DNA of 64,000 bases from Flavobacterium akiainvivens (GCF_001278115.1 NZ_LIYD01000005.1:1805494-1869493), one strand, 5' to 3'; counted from the stretch's first letter, positions 34,881 to 44,096 are shown. Notes: a model not told the origin generated them from the sequence alone. A program made the numbers and translations.

Positions 34881-35579
34881 ATGAAATTAAACTGTGTTGT
34901 TGTAGACGACAGTACAATACAGAGGATTACCATCGCAAAACTTGTAAAGGAACATCCGGAACTAAACCTTGTGGGAGACTTTTCTAATGCTACTGAAACC
35001 CGGGCCTGCCTGGCCAACAAAAAAGTAGACCTGCTGTTCCTGGATATAGAAATGCCTGTACAAAGCGGTTTTGACCTTTTAGACGGCCTTAAAAACAGGC
35101 CGCAGATTATTTTTGTGTCTTCTAAATCTGATTATGCACTGCGCGCTTTTGACTATGCTGCACTTGATTACCTGCAAAAACCGGTAACTAAAGACCGTTT
35201 TAACAAGGCCATACAAAAGGCCCTTGATATTCGCAGGATTGCTAAAGATGGCCCTGAAGAAGAAGGCGAATTTATTTTTGTAAAAAGCAACCTAAAGAAT
35301 TTTAAGGTATACATAGATAAAATTAAGTGGGTAGAGGCATTTGGCGATTATATAAAGATAATTACCGAAGACGAAAGCCATCTGGTGCTGTCTACCATGA
35401 AATCTTTTGAAGCTGAGCTGCCTGCCAACAAGTTTTTGCGCGTACACAAATCATATATCATTAATATTGAAAAGGTAGAGCGCTTTAACAGCAAGGCCGC
35501 CGAGATAGGCGCCGCGAAAATTCCGCTGAGCAGGAACAAAAAGGAAGACCTGGCCATTGCACTGGGTAAAGATCAATAG
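34881..35579 (+). CDS. LytTR-family response regulator
   Basis: A 232-residue transcription factor. The receiver domain (1-120) has the acidic pair in VVDDSTIQR, the phosphorylation site in LLFLDIEMPVQSGFDLL (Asp near 54), the Ser/Thr in IIFVSSKS and the Lys in LDYLQKPVTKDRF. A LytTR DNA-binding domain follows from about 130 (FIFVKSNLKNFKVYIDKIKWVEAFGDYIKI split) to the end (FLRVHKSYIINIEKVERF). No sensor kinase gene is adjacent. Its last seven bases overlap the end of priA on the other strand. Confidence 0.95.
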   Translation: MKLNCVVVDDSTIQRITIAKLVKEHPELNLVGDFSNATETRACLANKKVDLLFLDIEMPVQSGFDLLDGLKNRPQIIFVSSKSDYALRAFDYAALDYLQKPVTKDRFNKAIQKALDIRRIAKDGPEEEGEFIFVKSNLKNFKVYIDKIKWVEAFGDYIKIITEDESHLVLSTMKSFEAELPANKFLRVHKSYIINIEKVERFNSKAAEIGAAKIPLSRNKKEDLAIALGKDQ

Positions 35580-38017
35580 GGGTCTACATTTACAGTAACT
35601 TTTATAGCGCGGTACTGTGGTATTGCATCAAGGCTGTCCAGCATTTTTTGTATGGATTGTTTTGTTTTGCCCAATGCCTGCCCAAGTGGTATTTTAACCA
35701 TTATGGCACGTATATACTCATTGCGTATACGGCTTATGGCAGGCTCTTCAGGCCCCAGTACCGGCACGTTAAGGTTTTGGGCCATTACATTATACAGCCA
35801 CATAGCGCCGTCTTTAAGCTTCTCATAATCTTTATGCTTTAGCACTATACGCACCATGCGGTGGTAGGGCGGGTATTTAAAGTTATGGCGTTCATACAGC
35901 TGTTCGCGGTACATACCCTCATAATCATTATCAGTTACCTGGCGGATAATGTTGTGGTGCGGGTTGTAGGTTTGTATCATTACCATACCCCTAACCTCTT
36001 TGCGCCCTGCCCTGCCTGCTACCTGCACCATAAGCTGGTAAGCTCGCTCAAATGCACGGAAATCAGGCTGGTAAAGCATATTATCGGCATTCAATATCCC
36101 TACAAGGCCCACGTTATCAAAGTGCAGCCCCTTGGCCAGCATTTGTGTACCAATAAGTATGTCTATTTCGCGGTTTTTAAAAGCATCTATAATTTTTTCA
36201 TAGCCATGCTTGCCACGGGTGGTGTCCTGGTCCATACGCCAGGAGTTTTTAGCCGGAAAAAGCACCTTAAGCTCCTGCTCTATCTGCTCTGTACCAAAAC
36301 CTTTTGTAGAAATATCGGTACTGTGGCAATGGTGACAATGGGTGGGGTTTGCAATATGGTAGGCGCAATAGTGGCAACGCAGCTGGTTTTTGTATTTGTA
36401 GTAGGTAAGGCTAACATCGCACTGCGGGCACTGCGGCACATGCCCGCAAGACATACACTCTACCCAAGGCGAAAACCCCCTTCGGTTTTGGAACAGGATA
36501 ACCTGCCTGCCGTTAGCCAGGGTTTCGGCAATAGCCTCAGTTAATGTATCACTAAAATGGCCGGTCATTTGCTTACGCTTATACTTGTCTTTAACATCTA
36601 CCAATACAATTTCGGGAGGCAACACCTTACCAAAGCGCTCTTTTAAAGCCACATAGCCATATTTACCGGAATTTACATTGGTATAACTTTCAATAGACGG
36701 CGTTGCCGAACCCAGCAATACCTTAGCGCCATGATAGTTAGCCAGCACAACAGCGGCATCGCGGGCATGGTATCTTGGGGCGGGATCCTGTTGCTTAAAG
36801 GTTTGCTCATGCTCCTCATCAATTACAATTAGCCCTAAATCCTGAAACGGCAGGAATAATGCCGAGCGGGCACCTATTACCACCTTAGCCTTTTCGCTGG
36901 CCTGCAATACCTGTTGCCAGGTTTCTATACGCTCATTATTAGTGTATTTGCTATGAAAAACCGCTACCTGGTTGCCAAAATAAGCCGTAAGCCTGCCCAC
37001 TAACTGGGTTGTAAGGGCAATTTCTGGTAACAGGTACAGCACTTGCTTACCGGAAGCGATATACCCTTCTATAAGGCGGATGTAAATTTCAGTCTTACCG
37101 CTTGAGGTTACCCCATGAAAAAGCGTAACCGGAAATTGGTCAAAACTGCTTTTTATACCTTCAAAAGCTTCATTCTGCTTGTCCGAAAGTGAAAAATCAG
37201 CATCATCTTTTTTATGGAACCGCACGCGGTCTTCCTCAAGATGGTATTCTTCAAAAATATCCTTCTCAATCAGCGACTTTATAACAGCGGCTGTAGCGCC
37301 TGCTTCAGTTAGTTTTTTTACCGATACAGGCTTCTTTTCTTTTGCAAACAACTGAAAATAAAGCAGTACCGCTTCTCGCTGTTTTTCAGCCCTTGATAGC
37401 AACTGCAACAGTTCGCCAAGCTGTTCTTCTTTTAAAAACTCTTCCTGCAGGCGAATATACCGCACTGTTTTAGGCTTGTATTTTTCGTTTACTTCTTCCT
37501 GAAGCTGTATTGCACTCTTAGCCAGCATTTTGCCAAGAACCGGCAAAATGGTTTTCTTATTCAGTATAGCCGATACCTCTCCCACCTTAAGTGCAGACTG
37601 CTGTTGGAGAGCTTCAAACACCATAAATTCTTCATCAGAAAGTTCCATTCCATCAGTAAATCCGGGACGCATGGTTATTATGGTTTCGCTTTCAAGCAGG
37701 TAGCCTGTAGGTATTGCAGATTTATAAACCTCACCTAATGTGCACATATAGTAGCCTGCAACCCATTGCCAGTGTTTTAGCTGGGTTTCGGTTACAATAG
37801 GGTAATCATCAAGTATCTGGTGAATTTCTTTAGCCTCATAAAGCTGTGGCGGGTTTTGGTGCAGCTGTAGTACCAGCCCGGTGTATATTTTATTCTTACC
37901 AAAGGGCACAGCCACCCTCATGCCCGGATTCAAAAAATGATACTCTGCCTCATTGATAGCATAGGTAAACGTTTTTGGAACCGATAAAGGTAAAATAACC
38001 TGTATAAAATATGGCAT
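35573..38017 (-). CDS. priA: Primosomal replication protein N', helicase PriA
   Basis: PriA restarts stalled replication forks. The protein has about 814 residues. In order: the 3'-end-binding domain (MPYFIQVILPLSVPKTFTY, MRVAVPFGKN.IYTGLV); Walker A in LFHGVTSSGKTEIYIR; the DEEH box in LIVIDEEHEQTFKQQ; the zinc-binding cysteines (CMSCGHVPQCPQCD then CHYCAYH, CHHCH), in which the last part is unusually His-rich; and the helicase motifs GTEQIEQEL, ILIGTQMLAKGLHFDNV and QVAGRAGR. A start two codons upstream (38023) is possible; 38017 gives the usual MPYF beginning and leaves a longer leader after the -7 box at 38037-38044. Confidence 0.96.
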   Translation of the reverse strand: MPYFIQVILPLSVPKTFTYAINEAEYHFLNPGMRVAVPFGKNKIYTGLVLQLHQNPPQLYEAKEIHQILDDYPIVTETQLKHWQWVAGYYMCTLGEVYKSAIPTGYLLESETIITMRPGFTDGMELSDEEFMVFEALQQQSALKVGEVSAILNKKTILPVLGKMLAKSAIQLQEEVNEKYKPKTVRYIRLQEEFLKEEQLGELLQLLSRAEKQREAVLLYFQLFAKEKKPVSVKKLTEAGATAAVIKSLIEKDIFEEYHLEEDRVRFHKKDDADFSLSDKQNEAFEGIKSSFDQFPVTLFHGVTSSGKTEIYIRLIEGYIASGKQVLYLLPEIALTTQLVGRLTAYFGNQVAVFHSKYTNNERIETWQQVLQASEKAKVVIGARSALFLPFQDLGLIVIDEEHEQTFKQQDPAPRYHARDAAVVLANYHGAKVLLGSATPSIESYTNVNSGKYGYVALKERFGKVLPPEIVLVDVKDKYKRKQMTGHFSDTLTEAIAETLANGRQVILFQNRRGFSPWVECMSCGHVPQCPQCDVSLTYYKYKNQLRCHYCAYHIANPTHCHHCHSTDISTKGFGTEQIEQELKVLFPAKNSWRMDQDTTRGKHGYEKIIDAFKNREIDILIGTQMLAKGLHFDNVGLVGILNADNMLYQPDFRAFERAYQLMVQVAGRAGRKEVRGMVMIQTYNPHHNIIRQVTDNDYEGMYREQLYERHNFKYPPYHRMVRIVLKHKDYEKLKDGAMWLYNVMAQNLNVPVLGPEEPAISRIRNEYIRAIMVKIPLGQALGKTKQSIQKMLDSLDAIPQYRAIKVTVNVDPY

Positions 38018-38036
38018 TTGCATGGCTTTGGCTATA

Positions 38037-38044
38037 CAAATATA
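38037..38044 (-). promoter_or_regulatory. Candidate -7 box of priA
   Basis: On the minus strand TATATTTG, an exact TAnnTTTG match, 19 bases before the ATG at 38017. Confidence 0.4.
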
Positions 38045-38232
38045 AGCCCAATTTTAGAATTAGCCACTGCCACTGCTTCCACCCAATACTTATTAGCAGC
38101 TAAAACGAAACAGTACCGGGGTTTTAGAATGATTTTGTTAAGATAATTTAGTGAATTATTGGCATTTTCTTACCAAAATTTTAAAGGTTAAAAGGCCATC
38201 TTTGCACTACAACCTTCTAAAACTTTACAGCC

Positions 38233-38457
38233 ATGAAAAGAAACATTGACTTAACCACTATTAAAAATTTCATCCTTGCTAATGCACTTACCGAAAATGT
38301 AATGCTAATGTTGCACCCTTCAAACTTTGAAAAGCTTGTAAAAACAGGCCAAAACAAGGTAAAATCGCTACGCATTGCAGGCATAAACGTAATACCGGAC
38401 GACAACAACGAGATAAATGAAGGTGAAATTGATATACTTGAAGTACGATTCAACTAA
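38233..38457 (+). CDS. Small conserved-looking protein, function unknown
   Basis: A 74-residue soluble protein with mixed helix and strand (TIKNFILANALTENVML, GINVIPDDNNEINEGEIDIL). It has a good codon pattern, its own upstream gap with a near-consensus box (CATCTTTG, 38193-38200) and a following terminator, so it is probably real. No family is recognised, and no partner gene is adjacent. Confidence 0.65.
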   Translation: MKRNIDLTTIKNFILANALTENVMLMLHPSNFEKLVKTGQNKVKSLRIAGINVIPDDNNEINEGEIDILEVRFN

Positions 38458-38474
38458 ACAATTACTTATACACT

Positions 38475-38504
38475 AATTAAGGCTCCTTAACGGGAGCCTT
38501 AATT
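38475..38504. terminator. Bidirectional terminator
   Basis: AATTAAGGCTCC (38475-38486) and GGAGCCTTAATT (38493-38504) are perfect inverse complements around TTAACG, followed by T residues. It sits between convergent genes. Confidence 0.85.
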
Positions 38505-38505
38505 T

Positions 38506-38901
38506 TTATACTTCGGTAAATATTTTTTCAAGGTCTTCTTTGCAAATGGGCTTTAACAGGTAATCTTTAACTATTTTGTCGTAGCCTTTTGCCTTATTGA
38601 TATCTACTTCATCATTAGACGAGCTTATCATATAAATTTGCGATGGATGCGGCAGCGAGCCAAAGAGTTTATTATACTCTTCAATAAACTGCCAGCCATT
38701 CATAATAGGCATATTAACATCAAGCAATATAAGATCTGGCATTGTATTGCCGTCTTTATCGTTTTTTATTACCTCTATAGCCTCCTGGCCGTTATGAAAA
38801 AATGATGTTGCTACATTAATGCCATTTTGCTTAAACAGATTTTTAAGCAAAAAGTGGTATATTTTATCGTCATCAATAACAAATAAGCTATTAATCTTCA
38901 T
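38506..38901 (-). CDS. Stand-alone response regulator (CheY-like)
   Basis: A 131-residue receiver domain with no output domain. It has the acidic pair in FVIDDDKIYHF, the phosphorylation Asp in LILLDVNMPIMNGWQF (near 61), Ser-Ser in YMISSSND and the Lys in YLLKPICKEDLEKI. Its start overlaps the end of the upstream histidine kinase gene by 11 bases, so the kinase is almost certainly its partner. Confidence 0.93.
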   Translation of the reverse strand: MKINSLFVIDDDKIYHFLLKNLFKQNGINVATSFFHNGQEAIEVIKNDKDGNTMPDLILLDVNMPIMNGWQFIEEYNKLFGSLPHPSQIYMISSSNDEVDINKAKGYDKIVKDYLLKPICKEDLEKIFTEV

Positions 38902-40411
38902 TAAAGTAAATTTTAAAGGTTGTACCCTTATTTACTTCGCTTTCCACCCTTATTTTCCCTCCCATGGCCTCTACCTGGTTTTTTGTTATAAACAGGCCTA
39001 TTCCGCGCGAGTTTTGGTGTTTATGGAATGTTTTATACATACCAAAAAGCGAATTTTTGTGTTTTTTTAAATCAAGCCCCACACCGTTATCGGTTACCGA
39101 AAGTACCTTTACACCTTTCTCTACAGAAAAATCATAAGATATAACAGGCCTCCTCTCCGGGCTGGAATACTTGATGGCGTTTGTTGTAAAGTTAAGCAAA
39201 ATACTTTCAAGATAAGCAGGATTATAGTTAACAGTTACATCAAGCGGTATATTAATTTCTATTACCACGCCATGCTTGGTTATTTCATTGTGCAGTATGG
39301 TAAGTATGTTTTTAAGGTAATGCCTTAAATTAAGGTCTTCCCTTGATATTTTAATTTCTGTTTGTATTTCTACAAGCTCTTTAAGGTGGCTAATGGTTAC
39401 ACTAAGCCCGTCTGATATACCTTCAAGGTGATCCAGCATTTCTTCCTTTTCCTGCTCATCTGTAGTAGTTTTAAACAGGTCAATGAGCATTTTAAGGTTA
39501 CTGGCGTGCGACCTGAGATTGTGAGATACTATATGGGCAAAGTTGCTCAGCCTGTTGTTTTGGTTGCCTATAATGTTTATTGTATTACCCAGTTCAATCT
39601 CTTTTTCTTTCATCTGGGTAATATCCTTAACGGTGCCAATAGCCCTGTGCGGCATGCCGTTCTCGTCAAAATCAAGCGCCTGCCCCCTGCTAAGCACCCA
39701 TATATAAGTACCGTTATTTACTAAAATACGGTATACGTTTTCATAATTTGGTGATATATCCGGGTTAGAAGCTACATTTTGAATGTGGTCTACCTTGCTT
39801 TTTTCATAATGTGCACGGTCTTCAGGGTGTATCCTGTTGGTCCACTCAGTATTAATTACATACTTGGCTTTCTCCTCATCACCCAGCATTTTACTTAACT
39901 GCGCCGAAAAATATACCTGGTTGGTATCCATATTCCAGTCCCACACACCTTCGGCTGCGGCGCTCATGGCAAACTCAAAGCGTTCTTCAGATTTTAGCAG
40001 TTTTTGCTCCTGTTCTTTCAGGCTGGTTATATCGCTTACGCGGGTGTAAAAGCATATAGAGCCGTCAAGCTTAAGCTCCGGCTTGCCACTAATACGCATC
40101 CACCTAAGGCCCTTTTTAGGCAGCACCACCCTGTATTCATATTCATAACGCACCAGCTTGTTTCTAGAAAACTGCAGCTTTTTCATGAATCCCGGGCGGT
40201 CTTCATCTACTATCCTTTCGTCCAGAAATATATCAGGGTTCTTTTTAAACTCTTTAGGAGACATTTCATAAACCTCCCTTACAGACTCACTACAATAGGC
40301 TATAGAAAAATAACCATGTGCATATACAGCCTTAAAAATAAGGTCGGGCACTTCATCAAGCAGCTTTTTATAAAAACCGTCTACACTCTCACTATCCTCA
40401 CTATGTGGCAT
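38891..40411 (-). CDS. PAS-domain sensor histidine kinase
   Basis: A 506-residue soluble kinase with no membrane helix. Two or three PAS domains come first (LDEVPDLIFKAVYAHGYFSIAYCSE split near 15-40; FEFAMSAAAEGVWDWNMDTN near 145-165), with PAC-like ends (YEYEYRVVLPKKGLRWMRISG). The phospho-acceptor His is in FAHIVSHNLRSHASNLKML near 295. The ATPase domain has the N box NFTTNAIKYSSPE, G1 SVTDNGVGLDL and G2 NSRGIGLFITK. The frame starts upstream with TTG at 40417; the ATG at 40411 is preferred. It is co-translated with the response regulator gene downstream. Confidence 0.93.
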   Translation of the reverse strand: MPHSEDSESVDGFYKKLLDEVPDLIFKAVYAHGYFSIAYCSESVREVYEMSPKEFKKNPDIFLDERIVDEDRPGFMKKLQFSRNKLVRYEYEYRVVLPKKGLRWMRISGKPELKLDGSICFYTRVSDITSLKEQEQKLLKSEERFEFAMSAAAEGVWDWNMDTNQVYFSAQLSKMLGDEEKAKYVINTEWTNRIHPEDRAHYEKSKVDHIQNVASNPDISPNYENVYRILVNNGTYIWVLSRGQALDFDENGMPHRAIGTVKDITQMKEKEIELGNTINIIGNQNNRLSNFAHIVSHNLRSHASNLKMLIDLFKTTTDEQEKEEMLDHLEGISDGLSVTISHLKELVEIQTEIKISREDLNLRHYLKNILTILHNEITKHGVVIEINIPLDVTVNYNPAYLESILLNFTTNAIKYSSPERRPVISYDFSVEKGVKVLSVTDNGVGLDLKKHKNSLFGMYKTFHKHQNSRGIGLFITKNQVEAMGGKIRVESEVNKGTTFKIYFNED

Positions 40412-40469
40412 ACTCAAAAATTAGGTGGGGAAATTATAAAATTATTTTTTAATTATTCTTATTATTTTC

Positions 40470-41372
40470 TTATCGCCTTGGATGAAAAGAAGTTAAAACA
40501 TCCCTAAGGAATGTTTTATCAAGGTGCATATAAATCTCAGTTGTAGTAATAGATTCATGCCCCAGCATTAGCTGTATAGAGCGCAGGTCTGCCCCATTTT
40601 CCAGCAAATGCGTTGCAAATGAGTGCCTGAAGGTGTGCGGGCTAATGGTTTTATTAAGGCCTGTTTTTTCGGCCAGGCGCTTAATAATGGTAAATATCAT
40701 GGCACGTGTTAATGCCTTGCCCCTGCGGTTTAAAAACAAAGTATCTTCATATCCTTTTTGAATAGCAAGATGCACCCTGTTGTTATCTTTATAAAAGCCT
40801 ATATACTTTTGCACAGCCGGGCTAATGGGCACAAAACGCTGCTTACTGCCCTTGCCGGTAACTTTTATAAATCCTTCATCAAAAAACAGGTCGCTTATTT
40901 TTAAATCTACCAGTTCAGATACACGCAGGCCGCAGCCATAAAGGGTTTCCAGCATAGCACGGTTGCGCTCGCCTTCTGCCAAACTAAGGTCTATTGCTGC
41001 AATAAGGCTGTCAATCTCGGCCGTTGATAGCGTATCGGGTAGTTTTCGCATGGTTTTAGGCACCTCTACCAGCTCTACAGGATTATCATCTCTGTAGCCT
41101 TCAAACACAATATAGTTAAAAAAACTCTTAAGGCCGCTTATAAGCCGTGCCCTTGATTTGGGGTTTAACCCACTGCCTGCAACATCATAAATAAACTGCT
41201 GGATAAGCTCTTTAGATATGTCTTTGGGTGTATTTTCAACAGCATGGGCTTCAAGGTATTTTACCAGCTTTTGCAGGTCAAATTCATAATTTATAACCGA
41301 ATTTGCCGATAGCCCCCGCTCTATTTTGAGGTAATTTTTATATTCATTTATATACCGCTGCCACGCCGCCAT
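40470..41372 (-). CDS. Tyrosine recombinase XerC/XerD
   Basis: A 300-residue recombinase that resolves chromosome dimers at dif. The N-terminal SAM-like domain (YLKIERGLSANSVINYEFDL) binds DNA; the catalytic set is Arg in LYGCGLRVSEL, Lys in KVTGKGSKQRFVP, HTFRHSFATHLLENGADLR, His in LMLGHESITTTE and the nucleophile Tyr in EIYMH. Length and the ENGADLRSIQ stretch fit XerD, but XerC cannot be excluded by eye. No mobile-element genes are near it, so it is a housekeeping recombinase. Confidence 0.93.
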   Translation of the reverse strand: MAAWQRYINEYKNYLKIERGLSANSVINYEFDLQKLVKYLEAHAVENTPKDISKELIQQFIYDVAGSGLNPKSRARLISGLKSFFNYIVFEGYRDDNPVELVEVPKTMRKLPDTLSTAEIDSLIAAIDLSLAEGERNRAMLETLYGCGLRVSELVDLKISDLFFDEGFIKVTGKGSKQRFVPISPAVQKYIGFYKDNNRVHLAIQKGYEDTLFLNRRGKALTRAMIFTIIKRLAEKTGLNKTISPHTFRHSFATHLLENGADLRSIQLMLGHESITTTEIYMHLDKTFLRDVLTSFHPRR

Positions 41373-41432
41373 CCTCCGGTTAAAGTTATGTGAATTAAGA
41401 ATTTCTTCGCAAAATAGCCAATTTTATTCAAA

Positions 41433-41440
41433 TAATTTTG
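41433..41440 (+). promoter_or_regulatory. Candidate -7 box of the 41467 barrel gene
   Basis: TAATTTTG matches TAnnTTTG exactly, 26 bases before the ATG. Confidence 0.45.
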
Positions 41441-41466
41441 ATTTCACAAAACTAAAACTTAAAAAG

Positions 41467-42081
41467 ATGAAACTATTTAAATTATTATCGGCAGGGGCAT
41501 TAATGCTTGGAGCCGTAACCGCAACTTCAGCTCAGGACACGAGCAACTCAACCCTTTCGCCAAGCTTTGGTGTAAAAGGTGGTGTTAACTTTGCCACAGT
41601 ATCTGGCGATGACCTGGGTAACCCAGATTCAAGAACCAGTTTTCATGCAGGTGTATTTGGAGAGTTCCCTGTAGCCGAAATTTTTTCCCTACAGGTAGAG
41701 GCACTTTATTCAGGTCAGGGGTTTGACCTTGATTTTGAAGGCCCGGATGGCGATAAAGCAGAAGTTCAGCTAGATTACATTAACGTGCCGGTACTGGCTA
41801 AATTTTACCTTATGGAAGGCTTAAGTATTGAAGCGGGCCCGCAGTTTAGCTTTCTGGTAAATGACGAGTTTGATTTTAACCCCAACTCAGATAACGGCGA
41901 TGTTCCCCTTGACAATGTAGACATTAACAAGTTTGATTTTGGTGTAACCGGTGGCCTTACTTTCCAAACAGCCATGGGTCTTTTTGCTACAGCAAGATAC
42001 ACCCAGGGGCTTAGCGAAATTGTAGACAATGTAGATGCAAAAAACGCTGTTTTTCAGGTTGGTGTAGGCTATAAATTCTAA
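41467..42081 (+). CDS. Outer-membrane beta-barrel protein (PorT/OmpA-like barrel)
   Basis: A 204-residue protein with a signal peptide ending TSAQ. The pattern fits an eight-stranded barrel of the Bacteroidota outer-membrane barrel family: FGVKGGVNFATVSGDD, SFHAGVFGEFPVAEIFSLQVEALYS split over 50-75, YINVPVLAKFYL, LSIEAGPQFSFLVND, FDFGVTGGLTFQTAMGLFA and the terminal Phe in VGVGYKF. It is probably a general envelope protein. It is clearly related to the genes at 42941 and 43493. Confidence 0.88.
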   Translation: MKLFKLLSAGALMLGAVTATSAQDTSNSTLSPSFGVKGGVNFATVSGDDLGNPDSRTSFHAGVFGEFPVAEIFSLQVEALYSGQGFDLDFEGPDGDKAEVQLDYINVPVLAKFYLMEGLSIEAGPQFSFLVNDEFDFNPNSDNGDVPLDNVDINKFDFGVTGGLTFQTAMGLFATARYTQGLSEIVDNVDAKNAVFQVGVGYKF

Positions 42082-42106
42082 ACCATAGCAACATAATTAA
42101 AGTAAA

Positions 42107-42136
42107 AAACCTCCCGTTTCCGGGAGGTTTCCGTTT
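42107..42136. terminator. Terminator between convergent barrel genes
   Basis: AAACCTCCCG (42107-42116) and CGGGAGGTTT (42121-42130) form a perfect stem with a TTTC loop, with T and A tracts nearby. Confidence 0.85.
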
Positions 42137-42164
42137 TTAAAATATAAATATAAATCAGAAAAAA

Positions 42165-42782
42165 TTAAAATTTGTATATAATACCAAAGTTAATATTGGC
42201 AAGGTCAAGGCTTACGTTAAATGCATTTGTTGTTTCGGCACCATCAATATCAAGTTTTCTTGTGCTGTAATTTATAAAGCCAAATGTAGCCTCTAATGCC
42301 AGGTGCCTGGTTACAAAATAGTTAAAGCCGGGAGCAAATTCAACATCAAAAGCATTTACAGTAAAGTCTGTAGCCCAATCCATATTACTCTCCTGTTTTG
42401 TGGTTGCATAAGCCGCTGAAAGCTCAGTAAATATTGAGAAATTACTGGCCGGGGTAAAATAGTACCTGCCAAAAACACCCGCCTCAAAAGTGCTTGTCTT
42501 TGTTTCGTATGTAGTGCCTAAAAAGCTGTCTGTCTGGTCAGACTTTTGAGACCTATAGCCAAGGCCAACACCAAGTGCTATATTTTCGCTAACAAAATAT
42601 CCTGCTTTTGGGGCTACAGTAAACTGGTTTGCTTTATAGTCGCCGGTTTTTTGTGTGCCAAAGCCAACAGTTCCTGAAATAAAAGCATCGCCTTTTAGAA
42701 AACCTGAAGCCGGTTCAGTTTCCTGTGCAAATGCAACAGTAATGCATAATAAAGTACTGAGTGAGAATAGTAATTTTTTCAT
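42165..42782 (-). CDS. Outer-membrane beta-barrel protein, inverted relative of its neighbours
   Basis: A 205-residue protein with a signal peptide ending VAFAQ. Strands alternate as in a small barrel (AGYFVSENIALGVGLGYRSQ, TFEAGVFGRYYF, FSIFTELSAAYATT, NYFVTRHLALEATFGFI) and the chain ends NFGIIYKF. The pattern is nearer to the PF13568/OmpW-like type than to the three plus-strand barrels. It lies between two of them in the opposite direction. Function unknown beyond outer-membrane location. Confidence 0.85.
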   Translation of the reverse strand: MKKLLFSLSTLLCITVAFAQETEPASGFLKGDAFISGTVGFGTQKTGDYKANQFTVAPKAGYFVSENIALGVGLGYRSQKSDQTDSFLGTTYETKTSTFEAGVFGRYYFTPASNFSIFTELSAAYATTKQESNMDWATDFTVNAFDVEFAPGFNYFVTRHLALEATFGFINYSTRKLDIDGAETTNAFNVSLDLANINFGIIYKF

Positions 42783-42913
42783 TGGTCTAAATTGTTTGGT
42801 TATAACTTTTTAACAAGAATTTACATTACAACAAACGTGCCACTATATTTAACTTTTGAGCTGTTTAATGCCAAATTAGGGTTAAACATCATTACAATTA
42901 GTACTACTTTATT

Positions 42914-42921
42914 TACATTTG
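42914..42921 (+). promoter_or_regulatory. Candidate -7 box of the 42941 barrel gene
   Basis: TACATTTG matches TAnnTTTG exactly, 19 bases before the ATG. Confidence 0.45.
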
Positions 42922-42940
42922 TTATATAAACCAATAACAC

Positions 42941-43465
42941 ATGAAGAGAGTATTACTTGCAGCGGCTATGGCACTATGCAGCTGTATTGCGGCAAATGCG
43001 CAGTTTGGCATAAAAGGCGGACTGAACTTTGCCAACCTGAAGGGAGATGCTGATGAAAACTTTAACGTTTATACAAACTTTCACATAGGCGGATTGTATG
43101 AAGCGCGTATTTTTAACCACGTGTATGTGCAGCCGGAATTACTGTATTCTGTTCAGGGTGCTAAGGTTAGGGATGAGGAAATAAAGCTTAACTACTTTAC
43201 AGTACCGGTTATGCTTAAAGTATACCTTAACGGAAACTTCAACCTGCAGGCAGGCCCGCAAATGAGCATGTTGCTTAGTGAGTCTGATAATTTTGGGCCT
43301 TTCAGGAGTGAAACCTTTGATTTTGGATGGGCCGGTGGCCTTGAGTTTTTTGTAACAGACGGATTTTTTATACAGGCAAGGTATTATGCCGGGTCTAACG
43401 AAATATCGGGCAATACCGACCTGAAGAACAGGGTGGTTAGCGCCTCTATTGGATTTGTATTTTAA
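42941..43465 (+). CDS. Outer-membrane beta-barrel protein
   Basis: A 174-residue protein with signal peptide ending ANAQ. It repeats the barrel motifs of the 41467 product: FGIKGGLNFANLKGDAD, YVQPELLYSVQGAKV, YFTVPVMLKVYL, FNLQAGPQMSMLLS, FDFGWAGGLEFFVTDGFFIQ and a terminal IGFVF. It is followed after 27 bases by another paralogue, so the two form an operon. Confidence 0.87.
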   Translation: MKRVLLAAAMALCSCIAANAQFGIKGGLNFANLKGDADENFNVYTNFHIGGLYEARIFNHVYVQPELLYSVQGAKVRDEEIKLNYFTVPVMLKVYLNGNFNLQAGPQMSMLLSESDNFGPFRSETFDFGWAGGLEFFVTDGFFIQARYYAGSNEISGNTDLKNRVVSASIGFVF

Positions 43466-43492
43466 AACCCAACTATAACTAAAACAATAATT

Positions 43493-44038
43493 ATGAAAAA
43501 ACTGATTGTAGCAGCAGCCCTTTTTATGGGTGCTTTAACCGCACAGGCCCAAGGACTTAACTTAGGTATTAAGGCAGGTGCCAACTTTGCCAACTTTAAC
43601 GGCGATGTAGATACCGATGGTATAACCAGCTTTCACGCAGGTGCCGTGCTGGAGCTTAACATTGTACCTATGTTCTCGGTTCAGGCTGAAGGTATGTTCT
43701 CTACCGTGGGTGCAGAGTATGATAATGCCTTTGGTGCCGCCGAAGACATTAACCTTGATTATATCTCGGTTCCGGTGCTGGCTAAGTTTTACGTACTGCC
43801 TAATACACTAAGCTTTACTGCCGGCCCACAGTTTTCGTTCCTGGTAAGTGATGCCGGTGATATCTTCGAAACCAAGAAGTTTGAACTTGCCGCATCGGGT
43901 GGTGTAGAGCTTAAAATCATTGCCGGGCTTTTTGCACAGGCGCGGTACAACATAGGCCTTACCAACGTTAACGACAGCACTGTAGCAGGCGACGTTAAGA
44001 ACGGTGTATTCCAGCTTTCTGTAGGATACTTTTTCTAA
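43493..44038 (+). CDS. Outer-membrane beta-barrel protein
   Basis: A 181-residue paralogue of the preceding protein: signal peptide ending TAQAQ, then LGIKAGANFANFNGDVD, SFHAGAVLELNIVPMFSVQ, ISVPVLAKFYV, LSFTAGPQFSFLVSD and a terminal LSVGYFF. A terminator follows. These barrels are abundant in Bacteroidota, and most have no assigned role. Confidence 0.87.
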   Translation: MKKLIVAAALFMGALTAQAQGLNLGIKAGANFANFNGDVDTDGITSFHAGAVLELNIVPMFSVQAEGMFSTVGAEYDNAFGAAEDINLDYISVPVLAKFYVLPNTLSFTAGPQFSFLVSDAGDIFETKKFELAASGGVELKIIAGLFAQARYNIGLTNVNDSTVAGDVKNGVFQLSVGYFF

Positions 44039-44060
44039 AATTTTTGATAAAAATTCAAAG

Positions 44061-44096
44061 AACCGGTTTGCCCGATGGGTATAACCGGTTTTTTAT
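44061..44096 (+). terminator. Terminator after the barrel gene pair
   Basis: AACCGGTT (44061-44068) and AACCGGTT (44083-44090) pair, with a nested CCC/GGG stem, followed by T residues. Confidence 0.8.

Noticed and set aside
35861..36544. 227-codon open frame opposite priA
   Set aside because: Covers the conserved helicase and zinc-binding codons of priA on the other strand; rich in Cys/His only because of that.
40470..41372. Tyrosine recombinase as integrase of a mobile element
   Set aside because: Length and motifs are those of XerC/D, and no attachment repeats, excisionase or phage genes lie nearby.
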